Shown here piece after piece: positions 57,602 through 64,000 of a DNA stretch of 64,000 nucleotides; within the stretch, counting starts at the first letter, position 1; each line of letters opens with the position of its first letter. The notes beneath the pieces were generated by a model that was not told where the DNA came from, did not search any database, and saw nothing but the letters and a program-made list of their open reading frames with translations. Location of the stretch: the NCBI RefSeq assembly GCF_024701975.1, contig NZ_JANLNM010000003.1, positions 186,001 through 250,000 on the forward strand, written 5' to 3'. Origin of the DNA: Variovorax sp. ZS18.2.2. Lineage in GTDB: Bacteria > Pseudomonadota > Gammaproteobacteria > Burkholderiales > Burkholderiaceae_C. The position numbers and the translations under genes were made by a program.

Positions 57602-58504
57602 TCAGCGTGGGAGTTCTTCGGCCATCAGGTCGATGAACCGCCGCACGCGCGGCTCCAGCAGCCGCCGTGTGGGATACAACGCGAAGATTTTCACGTCGCC
57701 TGCGTCGAGCCCGGGCAACACCTGCCGCAGGCGCCCCGCAGCCAGGTCTTCTGCCACCAGGAAGTCCGGAAGCAACGCAATGCCGAGTCCGGCGACGGCG
57801 GCATCGCGCAAGGCCTCGCCGCTGTCCAGCCGCAGGCGGCTGCGCCCCTGGGCCTTGACCCAGGAGCCGTCGTCGCTACGGAAGCGCCAGCTTTGTCGTT
57901 GATTGCGGCTGCTGAAGAACAGGCAGTCGTGCGCCGCGAGCGCATCGATGTCCGGCGGCTCGCCGCGATCGGCGATGTAGGCGGGCGAGGCGCACAGCAC
58001 GGCCTTGTACTTGGCGACCACGCGGGAGACCAACCCCGTGTCCGTGTTCTCCCCGCCCGCGCCGATGCGCACCGCCAGATCGAAGCCGTCTTCCACGATG
58101 TCGGCCACGCGGTCGGTGAAGCTCACCTCGGCTTGCAGGTCGGGCCAGGCCGCAAGGTATTTCTGCATCAGCGGCAGCACCACGAGCCGGCCGAAGGCAT
58201 CGGGCACGGTGAGGCGAAGCACGCCGCGCGGCGCACCGCCGGGCCCCGCCACGCTCGCCTCTGCCTCATCGACCGCCGAGAGGATCAGCAGGCCGCGCTC
58301 GTAGAACACCCGGCCCTCGTCGGTGAGGCTCAGCGTGCGCGTCGTACGGTTCAAGAGCCGCACGCCAAGCCGATCTTCGAGCCGGCCCACGGCCTTGCCC
58401 GCTGCCGAGCGCGTGAGGCCCATGGCCTGCCCGCCGGCGATGAAGCTGCCTTCGTCGACGACAGCCATGAAGACCAGGATCTCGTTCAGGTTCGCGCGCT
58501 GCAT
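57602..58504 (-). CDS. LysR-family regulator
   Basis: A 300 aa LysR regulator: LNEILVFMAVVDEGSFIAGGQAMGLTRSAAGKAVGRLEDRLGVRLLNRTTRTLSLTDEG is the DNA-binding part, followed by the effector domain (FGRLVVLPLMQKYLAAWPDLQAEV, then DLAVRIG). It belongs to the subgroup with a long LNRTTR segment (DhpR/AaeR-like). It is divergent from the RidA gene with 131 bases between and is its probable regulator. Confidence 0.9.
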   Translation of the reverse strand: MQRANLNEILVFMAVVDEGSFIAGGQAMGLTRSAAGKAVGRLEDRLGVRLLNRTTRTLSLTDEGRVFYERGLLILSAVDEAEASVAGPGGAPRGVLRLTVPDAFGRLVVLPLMQKYLAAWPDLQAEVSFTDRVADIVEDGFDLAVRIGAGGENTDTGLVSRVVAKYKAVLCASPAYIADRGEPPDIDALAAHDCLFFSSRNQRQSWRFRSDDGSWVKAQGRSRLRLDSGEALRDAAVAGLGIALLPDFLVAEDLAAGRLRQVLPGLDAGDVKIFALYPTRRLLEPRVRRFIDLMAEELPR

Positions 58505-58582
58505 GGGTGGGGATGGTGGTCGATGGGGAATGTTCTTCGCATCTGTGTAGAAGCCGCTTCGCCAATGGCGTGACTACAGTCG

Positions 58583-58606
58583 TTCATCACTTCATCACTT
58601 CATCAC
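58583..58606. repeat. Three tandem TTCATCAC octamers in the LysR-RidA promoter region
   Basis: Three exact copies of TTCATCAC without gaps, 30 bases before the RidA start and just upstream of its ribosome site. They lie in the intergenic region between the LysR and RidA genes. Could be binding sites in phase or a slippage-prone repeat that changes the leader length. Confidence 0.8.
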
Positions 58607-58635
58607 TCTCCAGAACGGAAGGAAAGAAAGCGCAC

Positions 58636-59031
58636 ATGAAACAGCAGCCCACCCTCTACAGCCACGGCGTGCCATGGGAAGAAGCCTTCGGCGTCGGCCA
58701 AGGGTACAGCGTGAACGGCACCATCTACATCTCGGGGCAGTTCTCGCACGACATGCAGGGCGCGTTCGTCGGCGAAGGCGACATCACGGCGCAGACCACG
58801 CAGACGCTGGAAAACCTCGACCGCGTGCTCGCGGGGTTCAACGTGACGAAGACGAATCTTGCGGAGCTGGTGATCTACGTGACCGACCCGCAGGCGCACA
58901 CGGAGGCGCTGGTGCCTGTGTTCAATGCGTACATGGGAACGCATCGGCCGGCGGTGACGCTCGTTGGCGTGTCGGGGCTCGCATTTCCGCATCAGTTGAT
59001 CGAGATCAAGGCGGTGGCGCACACGGACTGA
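58636..59031 (+). CDS. RidA-family protein (YjgF/UK114)
   Basis: A 131 aa cytoplasmic protein of the RidA superfamily, which hydrolyses reactive enamine/imine intermediates from PLP enzymes. Typical blocks are GTIYISGQFSHD, QTLENLDRVLAGFN and ELVIYVTDPQ. The Arg that binds the carboxylate in true RidA (in the R-x-x-V segment near the end) appears as HRPAVTLVGVSGLAFPHQLIEIKAVA. This subfamily has a less certain activity. GGAAGGAAAG precedes the ATG. Divergent LysR gene. Confidence 0.88.
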   Translation: MKQQPTLYSHGVPWEEAFGVGQGYSVNGTIYISGQFSHDMQGAFVGEGDITAQTTQTLENLDRVLAGFNVTKTNLAELVIYVTDPQAHTEALVPVFNAYMGTHRPAVTLVGVSGLAFPHQLIEIKAVAHTD

Positions 59032-59173
59032 TGCGGGCACGGAGCAGGCCGCCCCGCTTGTGCCAGTGCGCCACCACAGCGCCGCAAGATTCGCTCGCGG
59101 CACAATGCCCCGCATCACCCATGGTGCGGCAGGCACAAGGCCATCGCCGCACCGAGACGACAAGGGAGTGCGC

Positions 59174-60121
59174 ATGACGACCGATACCTCGGTTCTTTTT
59201 CAAGCCTTCGAACAGCGCCTCGCCGCCTTCGCGGCCGAAGCCGAAACCATCACCACCCTCGGCGCCTGCTGGCGACTGCAGCGGCTGGCCGACGAGGCCT
59301 GGAGCGAATTGCACCAAGGCTTTTCCGCAAGCGAATGGGAGCGCGCGGACACGGAGCCGTTGCGCGTGCGGTTGAACGCCTTGAAGGAAACGGCCCGCGT
59401 GCGGTTCATCGCCTACCGGCAGGCGCACCCCGAAACGCAGGCAGCGCAAGACGAGCGCATCGTGCTCGAGGCGCAGCCACCCACGCTGGAGAATTTCTTC
59501 TACGCGCGGCACTACAGCCACAAGCAGCAACCCGTTGCGAGCGCGGAGGAACTGGCCGCGGCAGTCGCCCGCACCGAGAAGCGCCTCGACATCCGCCTGC
59601 CCGAGCCGCTGCGCCAGCTGTACCTGCGGCAGGACGGTGGCCACACGGACTTCAAGTACTTTCCGACCACGCCCGATGCGGCCTACGCGTTGCCCGATCA
59701 CGAGGCCCTGTTCGCGCAATGGGACCACCCCTTTCCAGGCCAGGCCGTGAACCCGCTGGACAGGCTCTGCACCATCGGCGAACTCTCGGACGGCATCAGC
59801 TTCGGCGCCGACAACGAGAACCCGTGGCGCGAGAACGTGCCGGAGGTCGACCGGCTCATCGCCATCAACGGGCACGGCAGCGACATCTTCCTGTGCCTTG
59901 ACTACCGGGGCGGCGCCATCGAGCCGCGCATCGTACGGCTCGACGACACGAAATGGGATGACACCCTGAAATGCGTCTTCGAATGCAGTGACTTCGCCAC
60001 GCTGTTCGCGGGACTGCGGCGCGAAGCCGTCAAGACACTGGACGGCGTGCTGCGCCAGCGCGGCGAGCGCATTCTGGAGCTGCTGGTGGATGGGCAGTGG
60101 CGTGCGACGAGGTCATCGTGA
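59174..60121 (+). CDS. SMI1/KNR4 (SUKH)-family protein
   Basis: A 315 aa cytoplasmic protein. The SUKH fold is suggested by IRLPEPLRQLYLRQDGGHTDFKYF (about residues 140-165) and NGHGSDIFLCLDYR (about 237-250), with a long N-terminal helical region. SUKH proteins are frequent immunity proteins of contact-dependent and polymorphic toxins, but many are house-keeping or unknown. No toxin gene is adjacent. The start at ATG 59174 has AGGGAG before it. Confidence 0.72.
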   Translation: MTTDTSVLFQAFEQRLAAFAAEAETITTLGACWRLQRLADEAWSELHQGFSASEWERADTEPLRVRLNALKETARVRFIAYRQAHPETQAAQDERIVLEAQPPTLENFFYARHYSHKQQPVASAEELAAAVARTEKRLDIRLPEPLRQLYLRQDGGHTDFKYFPTTPDAAYALPDHEALFAQWDHPFPGQAVNPLDRLCTIGELSDGISFGADNENPWRENVPEVDRLIAINGHGSDIFLCLDYRGGAIEPRIVRLDDTKWDDTLKCVFECSDFATLFAGLRREAVKTLDGVLRQRGERILELLVDGQWRATRSS

Positions 60122-60201
60122 AGGCCAACTGAGTTCGGTCGTGCATGGCTCCTGCGGCCAGAGGTTCGCCTCGCAGTCCACGGGAGCAATCAGCGCGTGA
60201 A

Positions 60202-61311
60202 TCAGCGCTTCAACCACCCCAGCCCCTTCGCATGCAGGCTCTGCACATAAAGCCGATCGCGCGTCTCGGTGACGGCCGTGGTCTCGGGATAGGCGCCCGT
60301 CGCGTCCTGCAGGCTCGCGAGCACCTTGCCGTCTTCGCTGAACGCGACCACATGGCCATAGGCCTTCGGCACCGGCCACAGCGCGCGCGGCAGGCGCATC
60401 GTCACGCTGCGCAGGAACGGCTTGCCGGCGAGCTTGTCGATGGTCGGGTTGCGCGGCTTCACAAGGCCCACCCAGATCTTGCCGTCGAGCCCGCGCATGA
60501 GGTTGTCGGGGTAGCCGGGGAGGTTGTCGAGCAGCACGACGGCCTGCGGGTTGGCGGTGCCCGCGCCCGCATCGAGGTTGCTCGCGTCGATGCCGATCTT
60601 CCAGACGCGGTACTTGCCGGTCTCGGCGACGAACAGGCTCTTCTCGTCGGCGCTCAATGCGATGCCGTTCGCGAACGCGAGACCGCGCGCGACGACGCGC
60701 GTGGCCTTGGTGGCCGGGTCGTAGGCCAGCACGCGGCCCGTGGCGGACTGCTCGAGGATGTCGAGCACGCTGGCCTCGAAGGTGCCGCCCCAGTCGGCCG
60801 GCGCGAAGCGGGTCGATGCGTCGGTGAAATACATCGTGCCGCTGCGGCGCGCGACCACCACGCCGTCGGCATAGCGGATCGGCTGGCCGTCGACCTGGTT
60901 GGTGAGCACGGTGATCTGCTTCGACGGGCTGATGGACAGCAGCCCCTTGATGGCGTCGGCCGCGATGAGATTTCCGGTTGCATCGAAGTCGAAGCCGAGC
61001 ACGCGGCCGCCCGTGTTGACGAAGGCTTCCTGCCCCGTGCCATCCGGGTTCATGCGAAGGATGTTGCCGCTCAGCACCGTGGTGTAGAGCTTGCCGTCGG
61101 GGCCGATGGCGATGTGCTCGGGGCCCTCTTCGCGGCCGAGGTCGATCATGTTGAGGTGGGCGAGCTGGTCGTTGACCGCGAAGGCGCCGGTGTAGCCGGG
61201 GTCGGCGGGGGCGGACCACACGACGGGTTGGACGGGGACGGGCCAGAGGGAGAGATAGGCGATGGCTGCGAGGAGCAGCAGGCCGAGTACGGCAAGGGTT
61301 TTCTTCAGCAT
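60202..61311 (-). CDS. SMP-30/strictosidine synthase-like beta-propeller, membrane-anchored
   Basis: A 369 aa protein with one N-terminal helix (LAVLGLLLLAAIAYLSLW) and a six-bladed propeller of the SMP-30/gluconolactonase/strictosidine-synthase superfamily in the periplasm. Marks are GPEHIAIGPDGKLYTTVL, ADAIKGLLSI, YFTDASTRFAPADWGGTF, AFANGIALSADEKSLFVAETGKYRVW and YPDNLMRGLDGKIWVGL. These metal-site strands fit a lactonase or ester hydrolase; substrate not known. CGGAG precedes the ATG. Its start overlaps the end of the upstream nucleotidyltransferase-like gene by 7 bases. Confidence 0.85.
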   Translation of the reverse strand: MLKKTLAVLGLLLLAAIAYLSLWPVPVQPVVWSAPADPGYTGAFAVNDQLAHLNMIDLGREEGPEHIAIGPDGKLYTTVLSGNILRMNPDGTGQEAFVNTGGRVLGFDFDATGNLIAADAIKGLLSISPSKQITVLTNQVDGQPIRYADGVVVARRSGTMYFTDASTRFAPADWGGTFEASVLDILEQSATGRVLAYDPATKATRVVARGLAFANGIALSADEKSLFVAETGKYRVWKIGIDASNLDAGAGTANPQAVVLLDNLPGYPDNLMRGLDGKIWVGLVKPRNPTIDKLAGKPFLRSVTMRLPRALWPVPKAYGHVVAFSEDGKVLASLQDATGAYPETTAVTETRDRLYVQSLHAKGLGWLKR

Positions 61312-61940
61312 GTCGGCTCCGTCCTGGAGTGAGGAAGATCGCCCGGCTGAATCTGCAGCCATGGCCATCGCGAAAGATAAGACGCGGCTTTCTTATCGAA
61401 CAGCTTGCGATGCGGCATCAGGGGGTTCAGCGTCAGCACGCCGTCGTACAGCATGGAGAGAGCGTTCGGCGCATAGAACTCGCCCGGCCGGACGCCGACG
61501 CACGTAGCAGGAACAAGGAAGCGGTCGATTCCATCGCGCGTGCTGCGCAGCGCCTCGTAGGGATGACCGAAATACGATTCGTACCAGAGGTGAACACGCG
61601 CCTGGTTCGATGCTTCGACCGTGATGCCGAGATCGCCCAGTGCGCCATCGACGCGCGCTTGCACACGACGCTCCCCTGCCTCGCTCGTGTCGTTGGCGTC
61701 GAAATAGAACAGGTCGTAATCCTTGATGCCCGCTTCCGGCGCAGCGCCCGACTGCAGGTTCCACACCGTTTGAAAGAGGCATCCGGCGACCAGCCAACCA
61801 TCGGGGAGCGCCAGGGCGTGCCATCGCTCGAGGATTGCGCGGTTGTTGCGGTTCTTGAGGATGTCGGTGACGAAGCGTTCTTGCATGGCGTGAAGAGAAG
61901 CAGAGCCGGGTATGCGCGGCGCGGCAGAGAGCTGGGGCAT
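61305..61940 (-). CDS. Nucleotidyltransferase-like protein (DUF925 type)
   Basis: A 211 aa cytoplasmic protein. GWLVAGCLFQTVWN followed by GIKDYDLFYFDANDTSE is the nucleotidyltransferase-fold signature of the DUF925/COG3575 family (the D-x-D-type pair in KDYDLFYFD). GVRPGEFYAPNALSMLYDGVLTLNP is also typical. Substrates of this family are not established. I chose ATG 61940; a shorter start at MQERFV is possible. It is upstream of and overlaps the propeller gene, and follows the methyltransferase gene on the same strand. Confidence 0.78.
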   Translation of the reverse strand: MPQLSAAPRIPGSASLHAMQERFVTDILKNRNNRAILERWHALALPDGWLVAGCLFQTVWNLQSGAAPEAGIKDYDLFYFDANDTSEAGERRVQARVDGALGDLGITVEASNQARVHLWYESYFGHPYEALRSTRDGIDRFLVPATCVGVRPGEFYAPNALSMLYDGVLTLNPLMPHRKLFDKKAASYLSRWPWLQIQPGDLPHSRTEPTC

Positions 61941-61981
61941 GGTTCTCGAACCTTGACTACCTGCCCAAGTGTCCGCCGACT

Positions 61982-62653
61982 TCAGAAGCCGAAGACCAGC
62001 AGCAGGTTGTTCGCCGGCATCGCATGCCGCTCGCGCAACGCGAGGCCTGCCCGGCGCGCCTCTGCCGCCACGTCTTCCAGGCGACGGATGCCCCATGCGG
62101 CATTGCGGGCGCGCAGGTCTTCGTCGAACGCCGTGTTGCTCGGCGCCGTGGAGACGTCGTCTTCGAAGTAAGGCCCGTAGGTGATCAGCAATCCGCCGGG
62201 AAGCAGATGACGCGCGGCGCCTTGCATCAGGGCGGCGCACGTGGGCCACGGCGCGATGTGCAGCATGTTGGCGCAGTAGATGGCGTCGAACTTTTGTTCT
62301 GTTTCTCCTCCTCCTTCAGCGAACGCGGCGCCTTGTGATGGCCATTGAGGTGACATCACGTCGAGCAGGAGCGGTGGGCGGAGGTTGGGGAGCGCGGCTT
62401 CTGCGACTCGGGTCGCGAGGGCGGGGAGCGTGCGGGGGTCTGCGTCGGTGGGTTGCCAGGTCCATTGGGGCATGGAGGCGGCGAACCAGGCGGCGTGTTG
62501 GCCTGTGCCGGAGGCGATTTCGAGGGCGGTGCCGTGGTCGCCGAGGATGCGGGCCAGTGCGTCGAGGATGGGCTGCTTGTTGCGGTCGGCAGCCGGGCTG
62601 TAAGGCACATCGGGCATTTGATTGGGTATGGATTGAGTTAAAGGCGGCGGCAT
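61982..62653 (-). CDS. SAM-dependent methyltransferase-like protein (DUF938)
   Basis: A 223 aa class I methyltransferase-fold protein of the DUF938 family. The opening PYSPAADRNKQPILDALARIL is characteristic; ALEIASGTGQHAAWFA is the SAM-binding motif I; FDAIYCANMLHIAPW is motif II/III. Family members are widespread in proteobacteria, of unknown substrate. ATG 62653 is chosen; MPDVPYS (62617) is an alternative closer to the family's usual start. Confidence 0.85.
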   Translation of the reverse strand: MPPPLTQSIPNQMPDVPYSPAADRNKQPILDALARILGDHGTALEIASGTGQHAAWFAASMPQWTWQPTDADPRTLPALATRVAEAALPNLRPPLLLDVMSPQWPSQGAAFAEGGGETEQKFDAIYCANMLHIAPWPTCAALMQGAARHLLPGGLLITYGPYFEDDVSTAPSNTAFDEDLRARNAAWGIRRLEDVAAEARRAGLALRERHAMPANNLLLVFGF

Positions 62654-62680
62654 CGCTGAGATTGTTGATCGCAAGACAAA

Positions 62681-63241
62681 TCAGACGCCCCGAGCATTGC
62701 AAACGACGCATCCCATGACGTGCAGGTAAACGCCATCAACGCTGCACCGAGGAAATCCCTCCGGTGGATGATCGCCGGGACCACCGTAACCTTTTTGGAT
62801 ATGGTCTGACTCGACAGCCGCAATCAACTCTTGAAGCTGAAGAAGCCGTTCGGAGACATGAGCAGGATTCGGTTCAAAGTCCAGCTTTTCCCAGCCGAGC
62901 TTCTTCTGAGCTGCATCAATGGCGCGAAGGAGAAATGAACGCTCATCTTCCAGGCCTTCCTTACTCCACGGTAACTTGCAGACGTCGAAGCCGACCATTC
63001 CCGATCCGAACTGGCTCTGATCGCAGCTTGCCAGCCAAACTGCCAGCTTTCGCTCGCTGTCCGTGGTGGCCAGTGTCGATGTCGCGAGTGCGATCACTTC
63101 AATGATCACACCGGTCAGGCTGTTACTCATCTCAAGCGGTTGGATGTCACTTTCAAGGCTGTGATAAATCTGATTTGCCATGGTCTCGAATGCCTGAGGT
63201 TTTGATGATTCCAGCGCACGGCTGTTGATTCGATCAAGCAT
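62681..63241 (-). CDS. Hypothetical protein, unrecognised
   Basis: A 186 aa soluble, acidic protein (for example ERSFLLRAIDAAQKKLGWEKL and LLQLQELIAAVESDHIQKG). It lacks a signal peptide or membrane helix. The C-terminal tail has two Cys in MGCVVCNARGV and another in FPRCSVDG. Base composition is less G+C-rich than in its neighbours, which may point to acquisition. I cannot assign a family. It ends 27 bases before the methyltransferase gene start on the same strand. Confidence 0.6.
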   Translation of the reverse strand: MLDRINSRALESSKPQAFETMANQIYHSLESDIQPLEMSNSLTGVIIEVIALATSTLATTDSERKLAVWLASCDQSQFGSGMVGFDVCKLPWSKEGLEDERSFLLRAIDAAQKKLGWEKLDFEPNPAHVSERLLQLQELIAAVESDHIQKGYGGPGDHPPEGFPRCSVDGVYLHVMGCVVCNARGV

Positions 63242-63419
63242 GCCATAGGGACGCGGCGATCCAAGATCTGGGACACCGCGATAAAAGCGGAGGCATCCCG
63301 AGTCCGGTCATCCGCCGGGAGACCCCTCCTGAAACAACTCCCGCGCCTCACTCGCCAGATCCGTAGCGAGTCACATCAGGTTCTCTCGCCGCACCGGCCC
63401 TGCCTCCTCGAGTCGCCCC

Positions 63420-64000
63420 TCACCCCTGCCCAAACTCCCGCGCATGCTCCACCGCGTACTTGATCAGCTCCGCCTGCCCCTCGATGCCCAGGCGCCGCTT
63501 GATGCTCTGCCGATGCGCCTCCACCGTGCGCACGCTCAGGCCCAGGTCGCGCGCAATCTGCTTGCTCGATTCGCCGCGGCCGAGCGCGGTGAGGATCTCG
63601 CTCTCGCGCGGGGTGAGCAGCGGGCGCGGTGCCTGGTTGCGAAAGAGTTTCTTCGACACGGCCGGGCTCAGGAAGGTGCCGCCCGCCGACACCGCCTCGA
63701 TGGCGGCCACGATCTCGGCGGCGGGCGCGTCTTTCAGCACGTAGCCGCGCGCGCCCACCTGCATGGCCTTCTGCACGTACTCGGGGTTGTCGTACATGCT
63801 GAGCATCACGATGTGCGGCGCGGGTTGTTGCTGATGTTGCTCATTGCGTTGCAGCACCAGCGCGGCGAAGTCGATGCCGTTCATGTCCTTCATGCCGACA
63901 TCAACCAGCATGAGGTCGCACCGCACCGCGTCGAGCAACGCGAGCGCCTCGGCGCCGCTGCCGGCCTCGCCGACGATCTCCAGGTTGGGCATGGCGCCCA
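63420..64000 (-). CDS. NarL/LuxR-family response regulator (N-terminus cut by window end)
   Basis: A regulator whose first codons lie beyond the window. The receiver domain shows the phospho-acceptor region LMLVDVGMKDMNG, the Ser/Thr position in VMLSMYD and the Lys in VLKDAPA. The LuxR-type helix-turn-helix closes it: LTPRESEILTALGRGESSKQIARDLGLSVRTVEAHRQSIKRRLG. The frame stays open through the right edge (GAMPNLEIVGEAGSG), as expected for a complete protein of about 210-220 aa. The partner kinase is probably further right. Confidence 0.9.
   Translation of the reverse strand, partial: GAMPNLEIVGEAGSGAEALALLDAVRCDLMLVDVGMKDMNGIDFAALVLQRNEQHQQQPAPHIVMLSMYDNPEYVQKAMQVGARGYVLKDAPAAEIVAAIEAVSAGGTFLSPAVSKKLFRNQAPRPLLTPRESEILTALGRGESSKQIARDLGLSVRTVEAHRQSIKRRLGIEGQAELIKYAVEHAREFGQG

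Noticed and set aside
63242-63419. A small gene or RNA in the gap before the NarL-type regulator.
   Set aside because: No open frame with start site, no hairpin with T-run and no tRNA-like fold were seen in these 178 bases.

Overview
The window is a high-GC chromosomal segment of a Gram-negative bacterium. The gene families present point to a betaproteobacterium of the Comamonadaceae, most like Variovorax: NitT/TauT ABC transporters, Bug-type tripartite receptors, many LysR regulators, LpxO, a cysteine-dioxygenase-type cupin operon, and CstA with its small partner. This is a family-level inference; no database search was possible. No rRNA, tRNA, CRISPR array or integrase gene was seen.

Layout. 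1-2020: the end of an ABC transporter operon (ATPase, permease) with a zinc deaminase and a small Cys-rich protein. 2034-8020: two OmpR-type two-component systems flanking a PAP2 membrane phosphatase and the lipid A hydroxylase LpxO, an envelope-modification block. 8174-14238: an alpha/beta hydrolase, a dehydrogenase with a divergent HxlR regulator, a secreted serine hydrolase, and a membrane TPR/retropepsin protein lying between two diverged copies of one gene junction. 14238-18888: TetR with an acyl-CoA synthetase across a perfect palindromic operator, OsmC, GNAT, and an Lrp regulator divergent from dadA. 18901-22743: a Rieske oxygenase and a divergent ABC receptor / second deaminase / ureD set, with the same promoter module placed in mirror image in front of both transcription units.

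22753-28200 is a small type VI secretion module read on the minus strand: VgrG, a two-domain peptidoglycan hydrolase effector, and a presumed periplasmic immunity gene broken by a one-base slip in a run of eight A. 28348-33444 holds a subtilisin autotransporter with 22 Pro-Ala repeats and, divergently, a prolyl-hydroxylase-like 2-oxoglutarate oxygenase. 33494-39043 is a sulfur operon: LysR, thiol dioxygenase, four-domain rhodanese protein, Bug receptor, cystathionine beta-lyase.

39044-49713 carries a lipoprotein, an ankyrin protein, a Sel1-like protein, a TonB-dependent receptor with a structured leader, a secreted M20 carboxypeptidase, and cstA with its small partner gene ending at a clear intrinsic terminator. 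49749-64000 is ordinary accessory metabolism and regulation: LysR/MFS, DsrE/AraC, a PrsW protease, a MerR protein fused to a P-loop ATPase domain, GNAT, a frameshifted small membrane gene, LysR/RidA, a SUKH protein, an SMP-30-like protein, a nucleotidyltransferase, a methyltransferase, and a NarL-type response regulator cut by the window end.
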